Source: an uncultured Lachnospiraceae bacterium
GTDB taxonomy: Bacteria > Bacillota > Clostridia > Lachnospirales > Lachnospiraceae
Direction of reading: 5' to 3'
Assembly (NCBI GenBank): GCA_910585715.1
Contig: CAJUEX010000007.1
Coordinates: forward strand, 1 to 64,000
DNA: 64,000 nt
Positions 24,401-32,201 of this stretch are shown here, in pieces (positions within the stretch are counted from its first letter, which is position 1; the number at the start of each line of letters is the position of its first letter). A program made the translations under genes and the position numbers. The notes under the pieces were generated by a model. The model searched no databases, was not told the origin of the DNA, and saw only the letters and a list, made by a program, of their open reading frames with translations.

Positions 24401-26674
24401 TGCTGTACCGCTAAATACCCCTTCTCCTATGCCAACACCGTCTTGATTAGCTTCCACATAATCCGGAATATATGCAGTTCCAGGAGTATTATGATTTGTT
24501 GTTGCTAATGTAGTAAAGTTCATATCCAGACAAAATACACCTGAATTAATAAATAATCCCGGCAGTTTTTCCGGCAAGACTACAGTTTTTAATTTAACCA
24601 CATTGTTTGTTTTTACTTTTTTATCATCAGGAACACCTTTCTCTGTATCCGTCTGTGCAAATGCCCATCCGCCAATTTCCTCCAATGCCGAACAACCTGA
24701 TAAATCCAGATTCTCTATCTGGCATCCAAAAAATGAACGTGCTCCAATTGTCTTTAAGGTAGAACTGGTAATCTTATTGGGCGTGCTGCCCATAGTCAGA
24801 GACGTTACTCCCGCATTGCAGAATGTCCTGACGGGAATGCCTGTTATATTTGCAGGCAACTCTGCTTCAGTAAGTGCAAGGCAGTCTTCAAAAATGCTTG
24901 AGCCCAGCGTTAAACCATTGGAATTAGACTGAATTTTTATCTTAGGCAGTTTGAGACACATCTTAAACGCATTGTCCCCAATTGCGGAAACTGAAGCAGG
25001 AAGCACATTGTCCTGCCCTTCTCCTATTTCCTGTAAATTAATGCATATTGCAAATGCTTCACTGCCGATTTCAAGAGATTCGCCTGCTGCAGAATAATCC
25101 GGCAGCACCACCTTTTGAAGAGATGCATTACCTTCCAAAGCCTTATTTCCCAAAATTCTCTTGTTTCCTGACTTGGCCGCACCCGGACTGGAATTCCATT
25201 GAAAGCTTGTAAGTGCAGAGTCCTTAATGTTATCTAAAGACTGCGCTATCTTTTTTAAATCCTGCTCCGTATAAAATGCTTTTTCTCCTACTGTAGTAAC
25301 ACAAGCAGGCAAAACAACAGTTTCTAAAGCAATACATCCTTCAAATGCAGATTTTCCTATTGTATGTAACAAGGTACAGTTAGTTAAGAAATCCGTGTTT
25401 TTCAACCCTGTTCCATAAAATGCTTCTTCTCCAATGGAAGCAAGCTGTGTACCATTGCCAATACTGGTTTCCACCAGACCGCTGCAATCCTTAAATGCGC
25501 TATTGGGAATTATCGTCCATGAAGCAGGAATTTCCACACATGTCATATCTATGCACTTTGAAAATATATTCTTGCTCTTTTCTTCTGTTACCGATACATA
25601 TTCCGGTATGCGTACCTTTCCCTCTTCAATACCGGTCTTTTTTCCCATGGTCTGAATCGGAGCTCCTGAAAATGCCCCTTCGCTGAATAAAAGCTTATTA
25701 TCTTCGGAATTTGAAATGCTGTCAGGCAGAATAAGCTTCTGAAGCTTGGAATCTGCAAAAACTGTTGCGTCAAATGTTCCAAGCCCTGTACAGTTTGACA
25801 AATCAAGCGTCTGAATATTCGCACCATAAAATGCCTTGTAGCCAACCTTTTCCAATCTGGCGTTTAAGCCATGAACCGGTACCTGCATCCCTTCCGCTGC
25901 ACCTGCATTTGAAAATGCCGAAACCGGTATGTTGGTAATCCCGGAACCAATTGTTACATTCTGCAGGCCGCTGCAGTTTGCAAAAAGAGAAGTGGCATGC
26001 TGAATTGCATTTTCCTCAACCGTATCGGGAATAATAATATTTGTCAGCTTTGCACACTTGTCAAATACGTTACTGCCCACTACCAGCAGTTGGGGAGGCA
26101 GGGCATTCTCCACAGTTCCTGATGTAATCTTTTCAAGATTTTTACAATCAAAAAACGCCTGATCTCCTATGCTTCTAATCGAATCAGGGAGCGTTATGCT
26201 TTGCATGGAACACCCTCTGAATTCATATGCCATAATATCCTGCACTTTTTCACATTTCTCCAGCCGAAAGGCTGTTGCATTTTTTACAGTTCCAATCCCT
26301 TTCAAGCTGGTGATATCGGCTGCTTTTTCGTATTCCGAAAAATCAATTTCACCTGTAAAACCGGTTAAATCATCTGTGGTCAGGGAAGAATATGCATCCT
26401 CATCTCCTAAAATGCAAAATGCAAGTCCCTTTAAAAGTGCCGTATCTGAAATAACTGTACTGGCAGCGCTTCCGCTTTTTACTTCTATTACATTTCCTGA
26501 TACAATTTCAGACTCCTCCGGCTGTACTGATTCAAGGGCATCCCCTTCCTGAAAATCCTTCTGTTCTTCGGGAAGCTCATCCTGTGTCTGCTGAATGCTT
26601 TCCGCTTCATTCTCTGAAACAGAACCATCGGTATTCCCTTCGTCCATTACAGATATTTCTGTTTCCTCTGCCAA
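21482..26674 (-). CDS. Giant BspA-type leucine-rich-repeat (LRR_5) surface protein, start frameshifted
   Basis: A frame of 1,730 residues. After an acidic stretch (1-70), residues about 85-1080 are tandem LRR_5 repeats of the pattern 'IGxxAFxxCxxLxxVxLPxxVxxIG'; about 1110-1540 hold beta-rich Ig-like regions; the last 150 residues carry a second LRR_5 block and a strongly basic tail. No LPxTG or choline/cell-wall repeat is seen. LRR_5 proteins of gut anaerobes bind host or bacterial ligands outside the cell. The visible frame opens only at a TTG without a ribosome binding site; the true start and signal peptide lie upstream in a different frame (26675-26795). Promoter and terminator are intact. 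Confidence 0.8.
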   Translation of the reverse strand: MAEETEISVMDEGNTDGSVSENEAESIQQTQDELPEEQKDFQEGDALESVQPEESEIVSGNVIEVKSGSAASTVISDTALLKGLAFCILGDEDAYSSLTTDDLTGFTGEIDFSEYEKAADITSLKGIGTVKNATAFRLEKCEKVQDIMAYEFRGCSMQSITLPDSIRSIGDQAFFDCKNLEKITSGTVENALPPQLLVVGSNVFDKCAKLTNIIIPDTVEENAIQHATSLFANCSGLQNVTIGSGITNIPVSAFSNAGAAEGMQVPVHGLNARLEKVGYKAFYGANIQTLDLSNCTGLGTFDATVFADSKLQKLILPDSISNSEDNKLLFSEGAFSGAPIQTMGKKTGIEEGKVRIPEYVSVTEEKSKNIFSKCIDMTCVEIPASWTIIPNSAFKDCSGLVETSIGNGTQLASIGEEAFYGTGLKNTDFLTNCTLLHTIGKSAFEGCIALETVVLPACVTTVGEKAFYTEQDLKKIAQSLDNIKDSALTSFQWNSSPGAAKSGNKRILGNKALEGNASLQKVVLPDYSAAGESLEIGSEAFAICINLQEIGEGQDNVLPASVSAIGDNAFKMCLKLPKIKIQSNSNGLTLGSSIFEDCLALTEAELPANITGIPVRTFCNAGVTSLTMGSTPNKITSSTLKTIGARSFFGCQIENLDLSGCSALEEIGGWAFAQTDTEKGVPDDKKVKTNNVVKLKTVVLPEKLPGLFINSGVFCLDMNFTTLATTNHNTPGTAYIPDYVEANQDGVGIGEGVFSGTAIERAVIPSGWTGVLPKGTFELCLNMTSLDFLVNTNLSGLGEACFSGCFGLKDIHLGGNRTIKNIGKECFELCIGIESTKANPMTLPASLETIENKAFFQAEFDYLNLSGSPQLKTINDSAFEEASFQEMDLSGNGQLQTVGRNAFKKNKALTAVKLSPAMSTVADSSFEEDSALATVDFQSVKEIKTNAFKNCSALNLSGTNLDSVEKIGDGAFQNCKSLKNVKFGPKLISIGGNAFNGCSEILDSNGKKTMSDSVKVSFDFSNASSLATIGREAFGKSAVTEFDISKTAVSIIESNLCKSCELLEDVTFGTSVKYINADALAGCPKLGKVSLYSATVIDPKAFNALSDVSRNTTNKNLSITVEPVKEAIKVGINETMDFPYYVHMVNTDTKAPQLKAFRHIVVGDGQNPVPEEDREHIYMAVSGDVDGYFINKYSDNTTLVGGKYANSEGGMSDNFQQMSHTKEDAETNRKKVDVFQVTGVKEGSYPVYVCCQVQFPLNNSYEIGSCIKTDFTTKYKVEVIKAWYKADLYQKYDNRTGVSDELQPDSVTNFQADSRNEKPKLYYNLSYTDEEMVSSNIKDWNVTVVSDNPAVMYPGKNPNDGTAKADGATPGMITTTVGENNKNNQSQKFFHLIPAGMGTAHITVYPASHPAGSANAEKYAQTYTYVVGADLKSIQLQVPNEKRTLNPGQTVQVETKITNCLNQTATITSAAEAAKYTNNKLVYETNKPALLTTTQNGLVKAVTAEMNQKSVDVSVTATKSDGKTISAKTNINVRWPEIKENQSYKDTVTGAVVTVTKKGDKDGEVTYKKADSTTAATIKIPSTVTISGVKYKVTKIAPSAFKNNKKLKTVTIPSSVTEIGSKAFYGCTALKKITLGSNVKIIGSSAFYNCKALTSVTIGKKVTSIGSKAFYNCKKLKKITIKSTVLSKVGSKAFKNIYKKATIKVPRKKLADYKKLLKGKGQSKTVKIKK

Positions 26675-26795
26675 AACTTCTCCGGCGCTTAATGTTACAT
26701 TCCCCAGCTGAATATTAAAGCCGCTGCCTGATAGAACTACGGCGCTTGCCAGAAGTATGCTGATTAGATCGTTTCCAAAACTTCTTTTTAAACAT
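26675..26795 (-). pseudogene. Signal-peptide region of the LRR protein, separated from its start by a +1 frameshift
   Basis: On the minus strand AAGGGGGT is 4 bases before an ATG at 26793-26795 that starts MFKKKF, a typical signal-peptide start. In that frame a stop comes after 26 codons. In the frame of the LRR protein the same DNA encodes a hydrophobic core (ISILLASAVVLSG) and an Ala-x-Ala-like end, but it has an upstream TAA and no start codon. Removing one base from the A5 (26785-26789) or T4 (26777-26780) run restores a perfect secretory signal. This may be a mutation, phase variation or a sequencing error. Confidence 0.75.
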
Positions 26796-26874
26796 ATTTA
26801 CCCCCTTAATATACATTTATCATCTGGTATTTTTAACAACTTCTTACAAGCATACAATGCCTATAATTGTAATC

Positions 26875-26903
26875 ATTATACAACTTAACATATTATTTTG
26901 TAA
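26875..26903 (-). promoter_or_regulatory. Sigma-A promoter of the LRR gene
   Basis: Minus-strand TTACAA (26898-26903), 17-bp spacer, TATAAT (26875-26880), about 80 bp upstream of the ATG at 26795. Element B begins 38 bp upstream of the -35 box. Confidence 0.8.
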
Positions 26904-26940
26904 AGTCTTAAGGTTCTGTAATTCCCAAAAAGATAACCGC

Positions 26941-27146
26941 TCAGCCCACAGTTTTACAGACAGGCACAGTGACCGGCGGCAGGCTGGAAATGTTTCTACG
27001 TCGTCCCGCTCCCGCTCTGATAAAAACGCAGCAGTGCTAAGCTCGAAAATACCTCGCTAAGCGCTGGCGATTTTATAAGGACGACTTAAGAAATCATTTT
27101 CAGCCTGCCGCCGGTCACTGTGCCTGTCTGTAAAACTGCGGGCTGA
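26941..27146 (-). repeat. Long inverted-repeat element, copy B
   Basis: Arms of 52 bp with two mismatches (one G.U, one A.C when read on the core strand) flank a core on the minus strand. Core landmarks: loop GTATTTT (27046-27052 on the complement) and bulge GAGCGGGAGCG (27007-27017). Inside the arms, GTCGTCC pairs perfectly with GGACGAC. From TCAG to the core it aligns without gaps to copies A and C although the arm sequences differ. It lies between the clpX terminator and the LRR promoter. No clean flanking direct repeat is seen beyond GCGG. Confidence 0.85.
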
Positions 27147-27153
27147 CTGCCGC

Positions 27154-27187
27154 AAAAAAAGAACTGTCCCATAAATTGACAGTTCTT
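27154..27187 (-). terminator. Terminator of the htrA-clpX transcript
   Basis: Ten-bp perfect stem AAGAACTGTC/GACAGTTCTT, 9-nt loop, followed on the minus strand by TTTTTTT. It lies 39 bp after the clpX stop, and element B begins 8 bp beyond it. Confidence 0.92.
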
Positions 27188-27225
27188 CTTAACAAAAATT
27201 TAAGTATGCAAACACAGGAGCGCTT

Positions 27226-28860
27226 CTACCCTCTTATCTCAATAACCGGTCCTCCGGTTCCATTAATATAATCTCCGGTAATGGTCACCTTGCCAATATT
27301 CTGGTCCTTCGGAATCTCATACATGATATCCAGCATGAATTCCTCAATAATGGCACGAAGCGCCCTTGCCCCCGTTTCTTTTTCCATTGCTTTCTTTGCA
27401 ATTGCCTTTAATGCGGAATCGTCAAATTCCAGCTTTACCTCATCTAAATCAAGCAGCTTCTGGTATTGCTTTAAAATAGCATTTTTAGGCTCCTTTAAAA
27501 TCTGAATCAGCATTTCTTCCGTAAGAGCATCCAAAGTAAATACAATGGGAAGACGCCCTACAAACTCCGGTATCATGCCGAATTTCTTTAAATCCTCGAT
27601 TTCCACGTTTTTGTGGATATTTTTCTCTTTGTCGAATTTATCCTTTAAGTCCGCATTATAACCGATAGATGTCTGCTTATTCAATCTTTGCTTTATAATT
27701 TCATCCAAATCCGGAAATGCGCCTCCGCAAATAAATAAAATATTCCTGGTGTTGATAGTGGTTAAGGGCACCATGGCATTCTTGCTGTTGGCTCCTACCG
27801 GAACCTCCACATCTGCACCCTCTAACAACTTTAACATTCCCTGCTGTACGGATTCCCCGGACACATCTCTTGAATTGGTGTTTTTCTTTTTGGCAATCTT
27901 GTCGATTTCATCAATAAAGATAATGCCTCTTTCCGCCTTTTCCACATCATTTTCCGCTGCTGCCAGCAGCTTGGAGACTACGCTTTCTATATCGTCGCCA
28001 ATGTAGCCCGCCTCTGTTAAAGAGGTGGCGTCCGTAATGGCAAGGGGAACATCCAAAAGCCTTGCCAGTGTTTTAACAAGATATGTTTTTCCGCAGCCTG
28101 TAGGCCCAATCATAAGCATATTGGACTTTTCAATTTCTATGTCATCCATAGTGTCCGTAGCCACCCTTTTATAGTGGTTATATACTGCTACAGAAATCAC
28201 TTTTTTGGCATAATCCTGCCCTACGATATAGTCATCCAGCTGAGCCTTGATTTTGTGGGGAGCCGGAATATTTTTGATATCAAGAGCCGGCTCCCCTTTT
28301 TCCTTTTTCTTTTTCTTCTTCAGCTTCTGTTTATTCGGAATGCCTCCTTCACCCTGAAGGTCTGTTATATTCACAAAGCTGATGTTTGGGAACTGCTGCT
28401 GCATCTTATCCAAATCCACATCCCCAAACTGTCCCATCATGTTAGGGTTTAGCATTCCCTGATAATCAAACTGGCTTACCGCATCCATAGTCTTATGCAT
28501 ACAATCATTGCATACACAGATATTATTGGGAAGCTTGAACTGCTTGCCGGTCTTACTTTCAGGACGACGGCATACAAAGCACACATCTTCATATTCCTTA
28601 TCATCCTCATCCTCTGCTTCTTCCTTATTTAATTCCGGCATTTCCTGCTCAAAATCAGAATCCGTTTCCTCCGATTCCTTATCATCTTTATCATCTTCAT
28701 AATCATCTTCCGAAATTTCTAATATTTCTTCTTCCATCTCCTCATCTTTTTTATGAAGCTTCTGCGAAATCTCCTGCTCTTCCATGAAATCATCCTCTTC
28801 TTCAGATTCCAATTCCTCATTGAAAAAGATTTCGTCTGTTTCATCATAATAGTTTGACAT
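27226..28860 (-). CDS. ClpX-type AAA+ unfoldase with acidic N-terminal extension
   Basis: A 544-residue Clp/HSP100 ATPase, about 120 residues longer than normal ClpX. Residues 1-92 are extremely rich in Glu/Asp; a zinc finger follows (C94, C97, C117, C120); then a linker with a polylysine run (about 179-188); then the AAA+ module with Walker A GPTGCGKT (252-259), Walker B IIFIDEID, and sensor-2 GARALR. The pore loop reads GYIGDD instead of GYVGED and the ClpP-docking loop reads IGY where ClpX has IGF. It should unfold proteins for ClpP or act alone. It is unlikely to be the housekeeping ClpX, which usually sits with tig-clpP. It follows htrA by 24 bp. Confidence 0.85.
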   Translation of the reverse strand: MSNYYDETDEIFFNEELESEEEDDFMEEQEISQKLHKKDEEMEEEILEISEDDYEDDKDDKESEETDSDFEQEMPELNKEEAEDEDDKEYEDVCFVCRRPESKTGKQFKLPNNICVCNDCMHKTMDAVSQFDYQGMLNPNMMGQFGDVDLDKMQQQFPNISFVNITDLQGEGGIPNKQKLKKKKKKEKGEPALDIKNIPAPHKIKAQLDDYIVGQDYAKKVISVAVYNHYKRVATDTMDDIEIEKSNMLMIGPTGCGKTYLVKTLARLLDVPLAITDATSLTEAGYIGDDIESVVSKLLAAAENDVEKAERGIIFIDEIDKIAKKKNTNSRDVSGESVQQGMLKLLEGADVEVPVGANSKNAMVPLTTINTRNILFICGGAFPDLDEIIKQRLNKQTSIGYNADLKDKFDKEKNIHKNVEIEDLKKFGMIPEFVGRLPIVFTLDALTEEMLIQILKEPKNAILKQYQKLLDLDEVKLEFDDSALKAIAKKAMEKETGARALRAIIEEFMLDIMYEIPKDQNIGKVTITGDYINGTGGPVIEIRG

Positions 28861-28884
28861 AGTATTCTCCTTTTAATTTTCTGC

Positions 28885-30249
28885 TTAAGAATCCACACGG
28901 CCTCCTAACGTTACCGTTACGGTCTTTTCCTGATATCCGGACGGGCTTCCCTGCATAATTTTTATTTCAACGGTACTTCCCTTTTCATAACATTCCAGCA
29001 GTGCGGTCAATTCTTCCATCGTACGAACCTTTTCCCCGTCAAATTCTACAATAATATCGCCTTTTACAAGCCCGGCCTTGGAAGCGCCTGTACCTGAAAA
29101 TACCTGTGTTACATAAACTCCTTCCGGAAGCCCGTATGACTCCTGCACTTCATTGGTAACGCTGATTCCCACAATGCCCAGATATGCCTTTTGCGCTTCA
29201 TCCACCTTTGTTCTTGTGGTTTTCGTCATAAGCTCTTCGATAATAGGCTTTGCCGTGGAAATGGGAATTGCATAGCCCATACCTTCAATAACGCTTCCGC
29301 CAATCTTGCTGGAATTGATTCCAACCACTTCACCCTTGACGTTTAATAATGCTCCGCCTGAATTTCCCGGATTGATGGCAGCATCTGTCTGAATCAGGTT
29401 TGCCGTATTTTCTTCTATTGTGTATTCTCTGTCGATTGCACTGATGACACCGGTAGTGACAGATTGTCCATAGCCTAATGCATTGCCGATTGCAATGGCA
29501 GGTTCTCCCACCTTCAGACTATCTGAATCCCCTAAAGAAGCCACCTTAATAACCCCTCTGGTCTCTTCCGAAATATCCTCTAAAGGAATGGCAATTACCG
29601 CCAGATCCACATCCGCATTAGTTCCTTTAACTACTGCATCCGCTGTTGTATCATCAATAAACTGCACCGAAAGGGAAGTAGCATCCTCCACAACATGATT
29701 GTTGGTGGCAATCAGTAATTCCGTATCATTCTGTCCTACAATAATACCGGAGCCGCTGCCCGGTGACTCGGACTCTGTGATAAAGTTACGAAATCCAAAA
29801 TAATTCTCTTCTTCTACCTTATACATGCCGGTAATGGAAACTACGGATGGCATAGTGTTTTCCACCACCAGACTCACATCGCTGACTACAGTATTTCCGG
29901 ATATGTTCGCCGTAGCAATTTCCTCTGCATCTTTAATAGCATCCTGACTGGCAATTGCATGGTTTGTATTTTCCGTAATGGAAGTGACTTCACTTTTCTC
30001 CTGATTCGTTTCCACCGGCGCCAGATGAAGCATAATCACCATAATGCTGCCGGCGCAAAGACCAAATACAGCTCCTGACAAAGCCATCTTTACGATTTTT
30101 CCAAAGAAGCCGCTTTTCTTTTTCTGCTTCTTTGGTTCCGGCGGAACAGAGTTTATCGGGCCGGCAGTACCATATGGGGATGAGGTATCCTTATTTCCCG
30201 AATAAGAGCCATAATAGTTGGGGTACTGGTTATTGTTATTTTCGTACAT
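28885..30249 (-). CDS. htrA: HtrA/DegP-like membrane-anchored serine protease with PDZ domain
   Basis: A 454-residue S1C protease. A 48-residue cytoplasmic tail rich in Asn/Tyr/Pro, one transmembrane helix (about 55-77), a trypsin-like domain with H185 (ATNNHVV), D215 (VDLAV) and S297 (GNSGGAL), and a PDZ domain (about 345-445). It degrades misfolded exported proteins. The ClpX-like gene 24 bp downstream makes this a protein-quality-control pair. AGAGG precedes the ATG. The upstream region carries a 9-bp direct repeat (ATTGTGTTC at 30285 and 30329) that may be a control site. Confidence 0.93.
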   Translation of the reverse strand: MYENNNNQYPNYYGSYSGNKDTSSPYGTAGPINSVPPEPKKQKKKSGFFGKIVKMALSGAVFGLCAGSIMVIMLHLAPVETNQEKSEVTSITENTNHAIASQDAIKDAEEIATANISGNTVVSDVSLVVENTMPSVVSITGMYKVEEENYFGFRNFITESESPGSGSGIIVGQNDTELLIATNNHVVEDATSLSVQFIDDTTADAVVKGTNADVDLAVIAIPLEDISEETRGVIKVASLGDSDSLKVGEPAIAIGNALGYGQSVTTGVISAIDREYTIEENTANLIQTDAAINPGNSGGALLNVKGEVVGINSSKIGGSVIEGMGYAIPISTAKPIIEELMTKTTRTKVDEAQKAYLGIVGISVTNEVQESYGLPEGVYVTQVFSGTGASKAGLVKGDIIVEFDGEKVRTMEELTALLECYEKGSTVEIKIMQGSPSGYQEKTVTVTLGGRVDS

Positions 30250-30371
30250 AATAAAAACCTCTTTTCTACATATACTTTAATTACATTGTGTTCCTTTTTC
30301 TTATAAGATAAACAAAGTATAAGTAGGAATTGTGTTCTTTTTGTGATAAAAAAATGTGCAAAAAATGAAAG

Positions 30372-32198
30372 TTACTCCACTGTTACGCTCTTTGCGAGAT
30401 TTCTCGGTTTATCCACATCACAGCCTTTCCCCACCGCTACATAATACCCAAACAGTTGTAAAGGAATAATTGCCAGAGAGTTTGTAAAATAATCATTTGT
30501 TTTTGGAATATAAATCACATAATCCGCCGCTTTTTCAATTTCATCGTTTCCTTCATTTGTTACTGCAAGCAAAAAGGCTCCCCTTGCCTTTACCTCTATC
30601 ATATTGCTGATGGTTTTTGCATAAAGGGACGGCTGGGTAACTACTGCCGCCACCAGAGTGCCCTCCTCAATCAGGGAAATGGTTCCATGCTTTAATTCCC
30701 CTGCTGCATAGGCTTCTGAATGAATATAGGAAATTTCCTTTAGCTTTAAAGAACCTTCCAGGGAAATAGAATAATCGATTCCCCTTCCGATAAAGAAAAT
30801 ATCCTTTGCTCCGATATAGCGGTTGGCAAAACGCTGAATCTTTTCTTTATTGCCAAGCAGCAGTTCAATCTGGTCCGGAATCTTTTTTAAATCTTTAATC
30901 ATAGACTGAATCTCCTCATCAGAAACAGTCTTTTTTGCCTGAGCCATTTTCATGGCAAGCAAATACAACGCAATCAGCTGTGCGCTGTATGCCTTTGTAG
31001 TTGCCACGGCAATTTCCGGTCCTGCCCATGTATACATCACATTATCCGCTTCTCTGGCAATAGAACTGCCCACCACATTTACAATACCAAGCACCTTAAA
31101 GCCCCGCTTTTTCGATTCCCGCAAAGCTGCCAGCGTGTCTGCCGTTTCTCCGGACTGGCTGATAACAATAACCATGGCACCCTCTTCTAAAATGGGATTC
31201 CGATAGCGAAATTCAGAAGCCAGATCCACCTCTACGGGTATTCTTGCCAGCCCTTCAATCACATATTTTCCCGTTACACCAGTGTGATAAGCGGAACCGC
31301 AGGCCACGATATGAATTTTTTTCACAGCCTCCAGCTCTTCACTGCTCATATGAAGCTCTTCTATCTCAATATCGCTCCCTTTCAGTCTGGGAAGCAGCGT
31401 ATCCGCCACTGTCTTTGGCTGCTCATACATTTCTTTAAGCATAAAATGCTCATAGCCGGCTTTTTCTGCAGCATTGGCATCCCACTCAATATAAACAGGC
31501 TCCTTGGTGATTTCCTCCTCATCCATGGTATAAAAATGCATATGGTCCTTCCGAAGCCTTACAATCTCCTGATTTTCCACATAATATACTTTTCTTGTAT
31601 ATTTTAAAACAGCAGGAACATCCGAAGCAATAAAACATCCTGTTTCGTTTTGTCCTACAATCAGAGGGCTATCCTTCCTTACTGCAAAAAGCTGGTCCGG
31701 ATGGTCCGCAAAAATAATTCCCAGGCCATAAGAGCCTTCCACCCGGTTTAACACCTTCGTAATTGCCTCTAACGGGTTTCCCTTGTAATAGTAATCCAAA
31801 AGCTGCGCCACCACTTCCGTATCCGTCTCCGAAACAAAACGATACTCTTTTTCCTCCAGCATATGACGAAGTTTCAGATAATTTTCAATGATTCCATTAT
31901 GGACTACGGCAATGGTCCCCTCCTCATTAAAATGCGGATGGGCATTGGTCATATTGGGAACCCCATGGGTAGCCCAGCGGGTATGCCCCACACCTATGTG
32001 CCCGGGCATGGTCTCACCGCCATGGGTCAGCTCCTCTAACACCTTCAGCCTTCCCGGCGCTTTCGTAATATTGATTTTCCCGCCATCAAATACTGCCATT
32101 CCTGTGGAGTCATATCCCCTGTATTCCAGCTTCGCCAAACCATCCAAAATAATGGGCGCCGCTTCCTTTGTCCCGATATACCCTACGATTCCGCACAT
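30372..32198 (-). CDS. glmS: Glutamine--fructose-6-phosphate aminotransferase (isomerising)
   Basis: A 608-residue enzyme making glucosamine-6-phosphate for peptidoglycan and polysaccharide. The N-terminal class-II amidotransferase uses Cys2 (MCGIVGYIG); two SIS isomerase domains follow, with SQSGETADT and the terminal KSVTVE loop. AAGGAGAATAGAGT precedes the ATG. The upstream glycosyltransferase gene ends 3 bp before it, so there is no room for the glmS ribozyme that controls this gene in many Firmicutes. It begins the downstream end of the polysaccharide locus. Confidence 0.97.
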   Translation of the reverse strand: MCGIVGYIGTKEAAPIILDGLAKLEYRGYDSTGMAVFDGGKINITKAPGRLKVLEELTHGGETMPGHIGVGHTRWATHGVPNMTNAHPHFNEEGTIAVVHNGIIENYLKLRHMLEEKEYRFVSETDTEVVAQLLDYYYKGNPLEAITKVLNRVEGSYGLGIIFADHPDQLFAVRKDSPLIVGQNETGCFIASDVPAVLKYTRKVYYVENQEIVRLRKDHMHFYTMDEEEITKEPVYIEWDANAAEKAGYEHFMLKEMYEQPKTVADTLLPRLKGSDIEIEELHMSSEELEAVKKIHIVACGSAYHTGVTGKYVIEGLARIPVEVDLASEFRYRNPILEEGAMVIVISQSGETADTLAALRESKKRGFKVLGIVNVVGSSIAREADNVMYTWAGPEIAVATTKAYSAQLIALYLLAMKMAQAKKTVSDEEIQSMIKDLKKIPDQIELLLGNKEKIQRFANRYIGAKDIFFIGRGIDYSISLEGSLKLKEISYIHSEAYAAGELKHGTISLIEEGTLVAAVVTQPSLYAKTISNMIEVKARGAFLLAVTNEGNDEIEKAADYVIYIPKTNDYFTNSLAIIPLQLFGYYVAVGKGCDVDKPRNLAKSVTVE

Positions 32199-32201
32199 AC
32201 T

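Noticed and set aside
21482..26674. Long plus-strand open frames opposite the LRR gene
   Set aside because: They arise from the repetitive codon pattern of the LRR repeats and have no start signals.
26935..27152. Target-site duplication of element B
   Set aside because: Only GCGG is shared, within range of chance; not claimed.
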